Notes under the pieces: generated by a model
Told to the model about the DNA's origin: nothing
Databases searched by the model: none
What the model saw: only the letters and a program-made list of their open reading frames with translations
Source of the DNA: CAZCVI01 sp964502145
Lineage (GTDB): Bacteria; Acidobacteriota; Aminicenantia; UBA2199
Assembly (NCBI GenBank): GCA_964502145.1
Contig: CAZCVI010000039.1
Coordinates: 1-62,200 of the forward strand
Reading direction: 5' to 3'
Length of the DNA stretch: 62,200 nucleotides
In this document: positions 18,463-29,090 of the stretch, piece after piece
Layout: every line of letters begins with the position of its first letter
Position numbering within the stretch: the first letter of the stretch is position 1
Program-made: the position numbers and the translations under genes

Positions 18463-21400
18463 CGGGATATCTAACTTTTGGTCAAATAGTCTATGAGAAA
18501 TCTTTATATCTTTTATTTTTATATGGTTATTTTCCAATATGGCCCTAATGATCTCTTTAAAGTATCGTGAAAATCTCTCAATTGTCTCATCATCACATAC
18601 ACCAGCTCTGCAAACGAGATTCAATATTAAAATTTCTTCGGATTCTACTGCAGAAAGTAGAAGGTCAAAAATTTCATCAGCCTTATATGGAATAGGTTCA
18701 TTGATTTCCTGTGAGCCACTCCCTGTTTCCATTTGATTTTGCATAATAAACATAACATCAAATATTGGATTTTTCCCGGAGACCCTTTCAGTTAAAACAT
18801 TTGCCACAAGGTCTTCAAATTGGTAGTCCTGATTTTCAAAAGCCTTCAATGTTCTCTCTTTTACCTCTTTAAAGAAATCTTTAAATGTTTTTTCCTCGCT
18901 GGGATAATTTCTAAGAGCCAGTGTATTCACAAACATGCCAATAATTTGCTTCAAATCGGCATGTCTGCGACCTGCGGACGGTGTTCCAATAATGATGTCT
19001 TGCTGTCCTGACACTTTTGACAAGAAAAGGTTGTATATGGTTAATAATATCATATATAATGTGGCCCCTTCTTCCAAGGCTAATTTTTTTAAAGCAGAAG
19101 TATCTTCTTTACTTATCCCAAATTTTATTCCACATCCTCTGGTATTGCTTTCTCCAGAGTTTTCATGACCCGTTGAAAGTTTTAATACCGGTATTTCCCC
19201 GGCAAACTCTTTAAGCCAATATTCTTCTTGTTTTTTTACCATTTCCTGTTGTGACGGGCTGTTTTGCCATTGGGCAAAATCTTTATAATGGATGCGCAAT
19301 CTGGGCAAATTTTTACCTTCATACAGTGCCATAAAATCTATTTTCAGTAATTCCATGGAAATGCCATCGGTGATAATATGATGCATATCTATCATTATCA
19401 TATGCCTACCATCGTTTCGTTTCAACAATCCCACCCGTAACAAAGGAGCGTGAGATAGATCAAAGGGACGAACCGAGGCTGCGAAAGCCATGTTTTCCTC
19501 TTTCCCTCCAGATATCAGAGCGATATTGAATTCTATATCCTCGTGGACCTTTTGTACCGGATGATTCTCAATCATATGAAAAGAAGTCCTTAAGCTTTCA
19601 TGGCGGTTTATCAATTCTTGGAAGATATTTCCCAATTTTTCTGGATGTAGTTCTTCTGCCCCTGGAAATATAAAGGGCATATTATAGCCGGTACTGCTCG
19701 GCTCTATACTTTGTAAAAAATATAGTCGCTTCTGTGCAGAAGATAAAGGATAATATTCCTTTTTTTCAATCGCTTCGATAGAGAGATATTTATTTTTTCC
19801 TGAATTATCTATATACTTAGCCATTCCACGTATAGTGGGAGTTTTGAATACTTCTACAAGCGGTACACTTACGTCAAACATTTTATGCAATATTGATATC
19901 ATTACGGTGGCTTTCAATGAATGGCCGCCCAAATGGAAAAAATTACTATCTATGCTTATAACTTCAGGTTGGATATTTAAAAGCTCCACCCATAATCCAA
20001 CCAATTTTGCCTCAGTCGGATACCGTGGGGCAACATAATCTAGTCCCGCTTTTAATTCTGGTCTGGGAAGTGCCTTCCTGTCTACCTTACCGCTAGAGGA
20101 CAAGGGGATTTGATCAAGTGGTACAAAATAAGAAGGAACCATATAATCAGGCAATCCTTTCAACAAGAATTCCCGAATCTCGGTTTCTTCATATTTGCTA
20201 TCAGAAACGATATATGCAGTTAAATATTTCTCTCCGCCTTCATCCCCCCGTGCCAAAACAACCGCCTCTTTAATACCCGGATACTTGAGCAAACAGTTCT
20301 CGATCTCTCCCATCTCGACGCGAAAACCTCTTACTTTTACCTGATCATCGATTCTTCCTAAAAACTCAATATTCCCATCCGAGAGCCAACGGACCAAGTC
20401 ACCAGTGCGATATAAACGATCTTTTATATCGGATTTGCCATGGGCTGATATAAAAAAATTATTGAGAAATTTCTCTGCTGTTAATTCTGGACGATTGGAA
20501 TATCCTCTGGCCAGTCCAATACCACCAATACATAACTCACCGGACACACCGATAGGCTGCAGTTGAAAATCGCTATTAAGTATATAAAGTTTCAGATTAG
20601 GTAATGGTTTACCGATAGGTAAAATATTACCGTCCTCCCAGTCAACTAAAGAATACTTGCTAGTATAGACAGTGGCTTCGGTGGGGCCATATATATTTTC
20701 CAAAGCAATGGTTGAGTTTAGTGCCCTGAACTTCTTCACCATATCTGGCAACAAGACTTCCCCAGCCAAGAAGATATATTTCAAACAGGTTAATTTCTCC
20801 TTGATTGGATACTTTAAAATCTCAATAATAAGGTTAAACATAGAAGGGACAAAATTAATGTGAGTTACACCAAAATGCACAATAGCTTTGACAATTTCAT
20901 GGGGATCTTTTTCACTGCCCTCTGTCAGTATGGCTAGCTGCCCACCCCCCAAATACCACCCAAACAATTCAGCAACAGAAACATCAAATGTGTAAGCAGT
21001 TTTCAGCAAATACACATCGCTGGATTTAAAAGGATACAGAGAGTGCAACGTGGACAATGTATTGATCACGGACAGGTGTTCCACCATGACCCCCTTGGGT
21101 TTCCCAGTAGAACCACTGGTATAAATGATATAAGCTAGGTTGGATGAGTCAATTTGTAAAGCGGATGTATCCATATCTCCGGTTAAAAAATCAGTTAAAT
21201 TTAATGCCATTATCTCTGCTATTTCAGAAAAAATCAGGGTTGTTTTAGCCCCGCTATCTTTTAACATGTAGTCAATTCGTTCCTTGGGATTGCTCGGGCT
21301 GAGAGGTAAATATGCACCTCCAGCTTTCAATATTCCCATTATCCCTATGACCATTTCGATAGAGCGTTCTATCATGATACCAACAATACTGTCGGATGTT

Positions 21401-24400
21401 ACACCCTGATGTAATAAATAATTTGATAATTGGGTGGAGGTTTTGTTTAATTGGGCGTAGGTGAGGTGGCATTGTGCTATACCAGTGCAACCACGGGGGG
21501 ATGCCCCTACTTTCGCCCATGCGGATAAAGTTTCCCCGATAAGGGCAATACGATCGGGGGTTCGTTGGGATTGTTCCTCGAACAATTGATGGATGGTTTT
21601 GTGGATTGGGAATGCAGCTTCTGTTTGATTAAAATCTATTAATAACTGTTGCTTTTCTTTTTCCGATAAGATATCAATGTGCTGCAATTTTATGCATGGG
21701 TTTTTAGTAATGCTTAAAATTATTCTCTGCAAATAAATAATGAACCGTTGGATGGTCTCTTTTTTGAATAAACGTGTACAATATTGTATTGAAAAGCCTA
21801 AACCATTCCCCGTGTCCGTTATAATCAGTGTCAGGTCAAATATTGATGTTTGGATAATTGGTTGATTCATTTTGGGAGATTGAATCTGCTGGGTGGGGTC
21901 ATGGACAATTTTTTTAATCTCTTCCGCAGTTAAAATATTAATGCTCTGTAGCACGAACATGACGTCGAATAATGGGTTACGGCTAGCATCTCGATCTGCG
22001 ACTACTTTTTCTACAAGGTTTTCAAATTGATATTCCTGATTTTCAAAAGCATCAATTGCCCGCCCTTTTACCTGACTTAAGAACTCCTTAAATGTCTTCT
22101 CTCCTGCTGGGTAATTCCGTAGCGCAAGCGTATTAACAAACATACCAATAATTTTTTCTAAATCTGCATGCCGTCGCCCTGCAATGGGTGTTCCGATTAT
22201 AATGTCATTCATGTTGCTAAGCCTGGATAATAAAATATTAAAACATGCAAGTAGACCGATAAAAAGAGTGCAACCTTCTGCCGATACGAGTGTTCTTAGG
22301 GGCATAATGTCATCCGCAAAAATCTCGGAGTTGATGAGATCACCTGTAAAACTTTGAATCATCGGACGGGAATAGTCGAGTGGTAAGTTCAATATTGGTA
22401 TATCTCCTTCAAATTCTTTGATCCAATGGATTTCTTGTTCTTTTTGTCTTTCTCTCTCCTTCTCGCTGTTGTGCCACTCGGAAAAATCTTTATATTGAAT
22501 TCTTAAATCAGGTAGATCCACGCCATTATAAAACGACATGAAATCTCGCCTCAATACTTGATGGGAAATCCCATCTGAGATAATATGATGCATGTCTAAC
22601 AGTAGAAGCAAGTTCGTTTCTTCTATTTTTGCAAATCCCACCCTTAATAGAGGTGCGGTGGATAACTCGAATGGCCGAAGAAATTTATGAATATTGGAAT
22701 CGTAAAAATGTTCAATTGTAAACTCCACTTTCTCATGAATTTTCTGAATCAATCGATCTTCGGACATATGAAATGAAGTTCTTAGACTCTCGTGACGTTT
22801 TATTAATTTTCCAAAAGTCTCTTCCAACTTCTTTTTATCGATTTCTTCATGCAGTGTTATAAATTCTGGAATGTTGTACGCGGTGCTATTCAAATCCATT
22901 TGTTGTAAAATGTATAACCTTTTCTGCGCCGAGGACAACGGATAATACTCTTTTTTTTCTACGGGGTTAATGGAAAAATATTTATCAGCTTTGGACTCTT
23001 TTATATACTGTCCCATTTTTCTAATAACCGGGGTTTGAAAGATTTCAGCCAGTGGAATTTTGACATCAAAAACTTTATGAATTTTTGTCACCAGCGAGAT
23101 GGCTTTTAACGAATGCCCTCCTATCTCAAAAAAATTTGCCTCTACGCTGATTTTTGATTTATCTATTCCCAATATTTCTTGACATATTTCAGTTAATTTT
23201 TCTTCCACTGCATCCCTTGGTGCTTCGAAATCTTTTGGGGCATCCATTGTAATTGTTTTTAAAAGGTTCCTATCCGCTTTCCCATTGGCCGTCAGTGGCA
23301 TTTTTTCAAATTGGACAAAAAACGAAGGTATCATATCAGCAGACAATAATGTAGACAAATATTCCTTGAGTTCTGATTCCAATAATTTTTTTCCGGCAAC
23401 CACATATGCCCATATGAAAGGATTGTCTGTCCAATCCTTCTTAATCAGGACTTCAGCTTCTTCAATAGAATCATAATTCAACAAGAGGGATGCGATATTT
23501 TTGATATTTATTTTTTCAGATACACTCTTATCTGTGTCAAATTCTATCTCAACTAATTTTTTTTCGGGATTTTCAAGTGCAATATTCAAGATATTTACCA
23601 ACCCCTTATGAATGTCATGGATACGGGGCTCAGTAAAATTCTCAAGCTGGAAAGTCCAAGAAAATTCAATGGCATCATCCACTTTATTTTTTGAAGGATT
23701 AATGTGAATGCTCAATGGGGTTGGATCATGTTTAGGGAAATAATGGTCCGTGTGCAATCCTCCCACTTCCACAGCGGTGTCATCCACAATATTTATACTC
23801 ATCAGATCTCGAATATCAACATCAGCAAATTCTCTTAGTTCAACTGCCAAAATATTAAAAGGTAGTTTTTGATGCCTCAAACTGCTAAATATTTGTGTGT
23901 TACAAATTTGGTTTACAAATTTATCAAACGTTTCATTGGGGGCTATGTTTAACCGGATTGGAAAAAAATTAATAAACCCTCCTGCCATTCTCCTGTGGTT
24001 TTTCTTGTATCTGCCGTGGGCAACAGTTCCAACGGTAAAATCATCCAGTCCGACAGTGGTTGAGATATATATAGAAAAGGCAGCAAGCACAAGCCTAAAA
24101 AGTGAAGAGCTATTGGTTCTGCAGTATTCAATTATCTTTATACTTAAATCCACGGGTAACTTCAAAAAGATCGTACGGGATTCAATATTGGTGGGATCAC
24201 CTATTTTATCGGCAAGTGACCATGTCTCTGGAATGGGATAAACTGCATTATACCAATATTCGATATCGTCATTAAATCTGTCAGAATTTAAATATTCTTT
24301 CTCATCATCTAGGTATTGAAGATAAGAAGGTCGGTACTCATCAGGTATCAGATTACTTTCCATCAAATTCCTATAATTACTATCTATCTCAGCTAAAATT

Positions 24401-27363
24401 AACGAAAAGGTCCACCCATCGGACACAATGTGGTGAACTTTAATAAAATATCCCGACTCCTTTTCATTAAATATTATACAGGCGAAATAAAACAGATCGC
24501 AATCAAAGAATTGAAAGGGTTTGCTGGTATTTATGTCAATCCACTCTTCCTGATTAATGTGCTTGTCTTTGCCGCTGAAGTCAAAAAAATCAAAGGTATG
24601 GTCTTTATGTTCCGAGACATATTGAAAGGCTTGCTGCGTTCCTTCATCATTTACTTCAGCAATACGTAATCTGAGCCCCTCATTTTTCTCCAAAACCATA
24701 TTGATTGCTTTTTCTAAACATTTCATGTCAACCAATTCAGAGTATTTTCCTCTCCCGCAAATATTGTAACAACCGGTTTCCGGGTACCTGATTTCGGTGT
24801 AATACATCATTTTTTGAACATGACTCAGAGGATAATATTTTTTGCCGAATTTTATTGAGTATTCCTCTGCCAAAAATCTTTCTTTTTCTAAATCAACTTG
24901 AACATTTTTAAAAAATATTTCTTTGTCTTCACTGGATAAAAGGAGAGTTTTGTTCTTTTTTGCGTTTTTTAATTCCTCCAACTCTGCTAATGTAATATAT
25001 TGAATAGTAGGTTGTTGACTTTGGGAGGGTTCAGGAAGTGCTTTTCGATCAATCTTTCCATTTGGGGTCAACGGGATTTTGTCCAATTGGAGCAAAAATG
25101 TTGGAACCATATATTCAGGTAATTGTTTTGAGAGAAAGTCCTTAAGTTCAGGGATATTCAAATTTTCCTTGCCAGTCATATACGCACAAAGATACTTGCC
25201 TCCCTGTTTATCCTCCTTATCAATCACAACTGCTTCTTTCACAAATCCATAATTTAGAATTTGTTTCTCAATCTCTTCCAATTCGATTCGAAAACCTCTT
25301 ATTTTTACCTGGTAATCTTTTCTGCCATAAAACTCAATGGAACCATCGGGAAGCCAACGTCCCAGGTCACCTGTTTTATAAAGTCTCACGAGTTTTCCCG
25401 TGGAAAATGGGTCGGTCATGAAGACAAGGCTAGTTTTTGCGGCATCATTTAAATACCCACGACCAACGCCAATCCCGGAGACACATATCTCTCCTTTAAC
25501 GCCCAAAGGACACAAGCGCATGGCATCGTCTACAATATAAATATTCATATTCTGCACTGGCTCACCAATGGGGATGCGAGACATATCTGGAGGCCGTGCC
25601 ATGATAAAATGCGTTATATCGTCAGAAGCCTCGGTGGGGCCATACGCATTAACGACTTTAATATTAGGATAAATTTGAAACCATTTCTTGATCAGGTGTG
25701 GTTTCACCTCCTCCCCGGTTACCAGAAGATATTCAATGGTTAAAGGTGGGGGATTTTTCTCCTCCACAGAGGCTAAAATAACTGAAAGATAAGACGGAAC
25801 GACTTCAAAAATAGTAATTTGATCTTGAATTAGTTGGGCGACAAAGCGATCGGGTTGAAGAATTAATTGTTCAGGATAAATAACGGTTTTCCCACCCACC
25901 ACCAGTGCGACAAAAAACTGCCAGACAGAAATATCAAATGTATGAGAGGCGTTTTGAGAGACGACACTCTTTCCTGATAGTTGGAGATCATTAATTTTGG
26001 CGTAAATATGGTTCATCATGCCAATATGTTCGACCATCGCGCCTTTGGGTTTTCCTGTTGAACCAGAGGTATAAATAATATAAGCCAAGCGTTTCATGGA
26101 GATTGTGAGGTCCAAATTGGCGCCCCCAAAGGTGGAAGTCTGCCCGGACGATTCGGTAAATTTTGAGTCTACCGTAATAATATTGCCACTGTATGCGGTC
26201 TTTAATTGCGTATTTGCATGTTCGTCTTTAGTGATCAGTACATCGGTTGCGGAATCGTTTAGAATCAAGATTATCCGAGAGATAGGAAAGTGGATGTCCA
26301 TTGGAATATAGGCGCCCCCGGACTTCCAAACCGCCAGGATACTGACTACCATGATGGGGGATCTGGACATTAGTATTCCCACGGGTTTGTCTTCACCGAT
26401 CCCGATGTTTCTTAAATTGTGTGCCAATTGATTGGCGCATTGGTTCAGACGCAAATATGACCATTCCTCATTTTCAAAACCAATGGCTATATTCTCTGGA
26501 ACTTTCTGAGCATAATCCTCAATATACTGGTAAATATTTTTTTCCTGTGGAAATTCGACGCTGTGATTATTAAATTCAATGAGTAGTTGCTTTTTTTCCG
26601 AATCGGATAATATCGAAATATCCGCAAGCCTTACATCAATCTTCTCCATTGCATGCCGCATCAACTTAAGATAATGGTGTGACATTCTTTGGATGGAATT
26701 CTTCTGATACACTCGGGTATCATAAATTATCTTTCCGGTTATCGTATCTCCTACTCTTTTGAAGAAAAAAGCAATGGAGCAGTTTAACTCAACCAAATTT
26801 TTGTTACCATGTATCTCCTCTAAAAAACAACCAATATCGGAAATAAAGTGGGTAACCTCCCCCAGAGAATCGCCGAATATGTATTCGATTAGTTTCGCGG
26901 CAGGGTAATCCTGGTTTTCATAGGCATCCAAGGTGGATTGTCTAATTCCAAGCAATAACTCTTTAAACGTCATATCCCCACTAACCCGATCACATAGATA
27001 CACATGGGTATTTATAGTATAGTCTGAGATATTTGGATCGAAAACCGGCGATACGACATTGACATCATCATTGTTGACATAACAGTGCAGCAGGGCCTTT
27101 AATCCAGTCATCAAGATGATATAGATAGTAATATCGTTTGCAAAACTCAATTCCATTATCCAATTGCATATCGGATCATCGAAGGGCAACTCAATAATAC
27201 CGTCGGACTCTTGTTGGAGTGGGATGTTATTTTTTAATGAAAAGAGCTCTGTATTTGCGAGATCACTATCTATTTTATTAGTCCAATACTCACGCTGGTT
27301 TAGATATTTCGAACTTGTCAGTAAAATATCTTCATAAAAATTAATATTTTTGGATTCGCTCAT
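18433..27363 (-). CDS. NRPS with an atypical A-C-partial A-PCP module (gene F)
   Basis: A 2,976-residue synthetase. Order: half-C (about 1-260), A1 (SGSTGKPKG near 434, complete through NGKIDRKAL), a helical charged linker in place of a PCP, a divergent C domain (HHIVSDG near 980), an A-domain C-terminal fragment (about 1285-1370), PCP (Ser about 1417), C (HHIISDG near 1593), A2 (core near 2084), PCP (Ser about 2481), and a final C (HHIITDG near 2663) with no A after it. A1 reads DIWELTADD, which I recall as the 2,4-diaminobutyrate code. A2 reads DVANFAIVY, not recognised. The C-terminus is EEEGDFTF, matching the FxF tails of B, D and E. AAAGGA lies 7 bases before the ATG, and the gene starts 15 bp after the radical SAM gene. 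It probably receives its chain from gene D and passes it to gene G. Confidence 0.97.
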   Translation of the reverse strand: MSESKNINFYEDILLTSSKYLNQREYWTNKIDSDLANTELFSLKNNIPLQQESDGIIELPFDDPICNWIMELSFANDITIYIILMTGLKALLHCYVNNDDVNVVSPVFDPNISDYTINTHVYLCDRVSGDMTFKELLLGIRQSTLDAYENQDYPAAKLIEYIFGDSLGEVTHFISDIGCFLEEIHGNKNLVELNCSIAFFFKRVGDTITGKIIYDTRVYQKNSIQRMSHHYLKLMRHAMEKIDVRLADISILSDSEKKQLLIEFNNHSVEFPQEKNIYQYIEDYAQKVPENIAIGFENEEWSYLRLNQCANQLAHNLRNIGIGEDKPVGILMSRSPIMVVSILAVWKSGGAYIPMDIHFPISRIILILNDSATDVLITKDEHANTQLKTAYSGNIITVDSKFTESSGQTSTFGGANLDLTISMKRLAYIIYTSGSTGKPKGAMVEHIGMMNHIYAKINDLQLSGKSVVSQNASHTFDISVWQFFVALVVGGKTVIYPEQLILQPDRFVAQLIQDQITIFEVVPSYLSVILASVEEKNPPPLTIEYLLVTGEEVKPHLIKKWFQIYPNIKVVNAYGPTEASDDITHFIMARPPDMSRIPIGEPVQNMNIYIVDDAMRLCPLGVKGEICVSGIGVGRGYLNDAAKTSLVFMTDPFSTGKLVRLYKTGDLGRWLPDGSIEFYGRKDYQVKIRGFRIELEEIEKQILNYGFVKEAVVIDKEDKQGGKYLCAYMTGKENLNIPELKDFLSKQLPEYMVPTFLLQLDKIPLTPNGKIDRKALPEPSQSQQPTIQYITLAELEELKNAKKNKTLLLSSEDKEIFFKNVQVDLEKERFLAEEYSIKFGKKYYPLSHVQKMMYYTEIRYPETGCYNICGRGKYSELVDMKCLEKAINMVLEKNEGLRLRIAEVNDEGTQQAFQYVSEHKDHTFDFFDFSGKDKHINQEEWIDINTSKPFQFFDCDLFYFACIIFNEKESGYFIKVHHIVSDGWTFSLILAEIDSNYRNLMESNLIPDEYRPSYLQYLDDEKEYLNSDRFNDDIEYWYNAVYPIPETWSLADKIGDPTNIESRTIFLKLPVDLSIKIIEYCRTNSSSLFRLVLAAFSIYISTTVGLDDFTVGTVAHGRYKKNHRRMAGGFINFFPIRLNIAPNETFDKFVNQICNTQIFSSLRHQKLPFNILAVELREFADVDIRDLMSINIVDDTAVEVGGLHTDHYFPKHDPTPLSIHINPSKNKVDDAIEFSWTFQLENFTEPRIHDIHKGLVNILNIALENPEKKLVEIEFDTDKSVSEKINIKNIASLLLNYDSIEEAEVLIKKDWTDNPFIWAYVVAGKKLLESELKEYLSTLLSADMIPSFFVQFEKMPLTANGKADRNLLKTITMDAPKDFEAPRDAVEEKLTEICQEILGIDKSKISVEANFFEIGGHSLKAISLVTKIHKVFDVKIPLAEIFQTPVIRKMGQYIKESKADKYFSINPVEKKEYYPLSSAQKRLYILQQMDLNSTAYNIPEFITLHEEIDKKKLEETFGKLIKRHESLRTSFHMSEDRLIQKIHEKVEFTIEHFYDSNIHKFLRPFELSTAPLLRVGFAKIEETNLLLLLDMHHIISDGISHQVLRRDFMSFYNGVDLPDLRIQYKDFSEWHNSEKERERQKEQEIHWIKEFEGDIPILNLPLDYSRPMIQSFTGDLINSEIFADDIMPLRTLVSAEGCTLFIGLLACFNILLSRLSNMNDIIIGTPIAGRRHADLEKIIGMFVNTLALRNYPAGEKTFKEFLSQVKGRAIDAFENQEYQFENLVEKVVADRDASRNPLFDVMFVLQSINILTAEEIKKIVHDPTQQIQSPKMNQPIIQTSIFDLTLIITDTGNGLGFSIQYCTRLFKKETIQRFIIYLQRIILSITKNPCIKLQHIDILSEKEKQQLLIDFNQTEAAFPIHKTIHQLFEEQSQRTPDRIALIGETLSAWAKVGASPRGCTGIAQCHLTYAQLNKTSTQLSNYLLHQGVTSDSIVGIMIERSIEMVIGIMGILKAGGAYLPLSPSNPKERIDYMLKDSGAKTTLIFSEIAEIMALNLTDFLTGDMDTSALQIDSSNLAYIIYTSGSTGKPKGVMVEHLSVINTLSTLHSLYPFKSSDVYLLKTAYTFDVSVAELFGWYLGGGQLAILTEGSEKDPHEIVKAIVHFGVTHINFVPSMFNLIIEILKYPIKEKLTCLKYIFLAGEVLLPDMVKKFRALNSTIALENIYGPTEATVYTSKYSLVDWEDGNILPIGKPLPNLKLYILNSDFQLQPIGVSGELCIGGIGLARGYSNRPELTAEKFLNNFFISAHGKSDIKDRLYRTGDLVRWLSDGNIEFLGRIDDQVKVRGFRVEMGEIENCLLKYPGIKEAVVLARGDEGGEKYLTAYIVSDSKYEETEIREFLLKGLPDYMVPSYFVPLDQIPLSSSGKVDRKALPRPELKAGLDYVAPRYPTEAKLVGLWVELLNIQPEVISIDSNFFHLGGHSLKATVMISILHKMFDVSVPLVEVFKTPTIRGMAKYIDNSGKNKYLSIEAIEKKEYYPLSSAQKRLYFLQSIEPSSTGYNMPFIFPGAEELHPEKLGNIFQELINRHESLRTSFHMIENHPVQKVHEDIEFNIALISGGKEENMAFAASVRPFDLSHAPLLRVGLLKRNDGRHMIMIDMHHIITDGISMELLKIDFMALYEGKNLPRLRIHYKDFAQWQNSPSQQEMVKKQEEYWLKEFAGEIPVLKLSTGHENSGESNTRGCGIKFGISKEDTSALKKLALEEGATLYMILLTIYNLFLSKVSGQQDIIIGTPSAGRRHADLKQIIGMFVNTLALRNYPSEEKTFKDFFKEVKERTLKAFENQDYQFEDLVANVLTERVSGKNPIFDVMFIMQNQMETGSGSQEINEPIPYKADEIFDLLLSAVESEEILILNLVCRAGVCDDETIERFSRYFKEIIRAILENNHIKIKDIKISHRLFDQKLDIPLEEEGDFTF
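23250..23515 (-). other. Isolated A-domain C-terminal subdomain in gene F
   Basis: About 85 residues align with the end of an A domain: an IEEAEVL strand, the MIPSFFVQFEKMPL segment and the A10 motif LTANGKADR with its Lys. The large N-terminal A core and the A8 motif (GRxDxQVKIRG) are missing. It lies between a complete C domain and the PCP and looks like the scar of a deleted A core. Confidence 0.8.
26575..27363 (-). other. N-terminal half-C domain of gene F
   Basis: C-lobe only, from the REYW crossover to ILSDSEKKQLL. No HHxxxDG. Same truncation point as in genes C and G, but the most diverged of the three. Confidence 0.8.
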
Positions 27364-27378
27364 TGTTATATCCTTTTA

Positions 27379-27411
27379 TTAAAAATTGAATTCTACTTTT
27401 GGTTTTTCCCG
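27379..27411 (-). other. C-terminal FxF tail on the radical SAM enzyme
   Basis: The enzyme ends EKPKVEFNF. Its last residues match the synthetase tails (EFDF in B, NFNF in D, DFTF in F) although the rest of the protein is unrelated to NRPS. Confidence 0.6.
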
Positions 27412-29073
27412 TAGGAGTGGTTTTTCATTTTCCTGTTTATTCTTGTCATTGCCCATGGTACAATATTGTTTCAACTGCTTGATGACTTTGAAAGAGATTT
27501 CTTTGTTCTGGGGAAACTGTATTTTTTCTCGAATTCCCTCACTAAAAGCTCTTAAAAAGTTTTCCAAATTTTCTTTGGACACTCCTTTATCTTGTAGGTT
27601 CCAGAACATATCAATACTAAAATTGTGCTGGGGTACCCAAATTGCCTTTTCTGTATTCATAAATATTTTTTCCACCCAATCGCTCGCCTGATTGGCATCC
27701 ATTGTGTTGTGGGACCACTCAAAACTCTCCCCTGTTATCTGATATTTGTCCTTTTCTTTGAAGATAGGAGTGATTGGCTCACAGTACCATGGTTGAAGTT
27801 GATACAAATCGATACCACTCTGGTTTATAAAGTTGAAAGTATCTTGGGCTGTTTCATTGGTTTCACCGGGGAACCCTATAATAAATGAGGCGAAAGTTTG
27901 GATTTCATATTTTTTTAATAACTGAATTCCGGATAGATATTTTTCTATAGTGGCAACTTTATTCATATTTTTTAGGATACCGTTGTTTCCTGATTCAATG
28001 CCCAAAAAGACAGCTTTGCAGCGACTATCTTTCATTAATTGGATGGTTTCCTCATCTGCGAATTGACATCGGAAATTGGCGTACCAATTGAATGGATATT
28101 GGTTTTTGATCATCATCCGAAGAATTTCTTTGAATCGTTCAGGCGGCACATTAAAGGTATCGTCGATAAATTTTATATTTTTTACTTTGTCAATTTTTGC
28201 TAACTGGTTTAATTCGATTTCGATCTCTTCAACATGTAGCATTTGGTATTTCCCCGCACGTTCGGGAAATCCACAAAAAGCGCAGGAAAAGGGACAGGAA
28301 ATGGAAGTTCGCACATTGATAATGTCGCCTAATTTATCGGCAAACAAGTGCCAATCCACTAGGTTTTTTCCCAATTCGTTATCTTCTTTTACGATGGCAG
28401 TAGAGAAATAATTTTTATCGCTTTTAAAGTAGATATTTGGGATAGTGTCCAAGGGTGCATCATTCCGTATGGCTTCAATTACTTTTACGAGTGTGGCTTC
28501 CCCCTGAGAACTATTTACGTAAATATCAGCCCCAATAGAACTGCTAAACAAATATTCCAGTGCTGATGGTTCCAACGAACGGCATTTTGTAGAAACAAAT
28601 GGGCCACCAAGGATTATTTTAGCTGTTTTGTTATAATTTTTTATAAAATCAATAATTTCGACGATAGGTAGGGTTGACACGTAATAGGTGGTAATAATGC
28701 CAATAGTTAGAATATTTTTAGTGGATAATTTTTGAACCAACTCATCCTTGTTATCTTGAAATGAATTGATGTAATCAAAACAATATCCTCTTTTGCTTAA
28801 ATAAGTTCCAAGGTAAGCAATGGCAGCACTAAAGATAGTACTTGAAGACAAGGCTTTATAGGTACTGGGTAAATTTTGGAAGTGATCTTCATCGCGGCTG
28901 AATAAATTAAAAATATCCGAGACCGAATAAGGTTTATTGTTATACATGATATAATTTAGCTTTAAGTCACGGTATGCGCCAGATTTAGGGCCCATTGTTT
29001 TTATATTTTTTTCATACTGTTCAAATGGTATTTCATTGTGACCAATAAATAGACAATCAATAGTGTTATCCAT
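27379..29073 (-). CDS. Cobalamin-binding radical SAM protein, PhpK-like (gene E)
   Basis: A 564-residue protein with an N-terminal B12-binding-like domain (about 1-220; opens with a DCLFIGHNE motif; ILGGPF at about 154-159; NSSQGEATL) and a radical SAM domain with C260-x3-C264-x2-C267. The opening and the overall layout recall the PhpK family, named for a P-methyltransferase of phosphinothricin peptide biosynthesis; relatives occur in NRPS clusters. The expected chemistry is B12-dependent methylation of an unactivated atom, but the substrate cannot be read. A charged low-complexity tail (about 535-560) ends in KVEFNF, the same ending as the neighbouring synthetases, suggesting it docks on the assembly line. 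GGAGG lies five bases before the ATG, and 17 bp separate it from gene D. An alternative is another radical SAM reaction such as epimerisation. Confidence 0.88.
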   Translation of the reverse strand: MDNTIDCLFIGHNEIPFEQYEKNIKTMGPKSGAYRDLKLNYIMYNNKPYSVSDIFNLFSRDEDHFQNLPSTYKALSSSTIFSAAIAYLGTYLSKRGYCFDYINSFQDNKDELVQKLSTKNILTIGIITTYYVSTLPIVEIIDFIKNYNKTAKIILGGPFVSTKCRSLEPSALEYLFSSSIGADIYVNSSQGEATLVKVIEAIRNDAPLDTIPNIYFKSDKNYFSTAIVKEDNELGKNLVDWHLFADKLGDIINVRTSISCPFSCAFCGFPERAGKYQMLHVEEIEIELNQLAKIDKVKNIKFIDDTFNVPPERFKEILRMMIKNQYPFNWYANFRCQFADEETIQLMKDSRCKAVFLGIESGNNGILKNMNKVATIEKYLSGIQLLKKYEIQTFASFIIGFPGETNETAQDTFNFINQSGIDLYQLQPWYCEPITPIFKEKDKYQITGESFEWSHNTMDANQASDWVEKIFMNTEKAIWVPQHNFSIDMFWNLQDKGVSKENLENFLRAFSEGIREKIQFPQNKEISFKVIKQLKQYCTMGNDKNKQENEKPLLREKPKVEFNF

Positions 29074-29090
29074 TAAATCCTCCGTTGCAA

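Noticed and set aside
23250..23515. Complete second A domain in the first module of gene F
   Set aside because: Only the C-terminal subdomain motifs (A9/A10-like) are present; no TSGSTG, GPTE or GRxDxQ motifs lie between the C domain and this segment.
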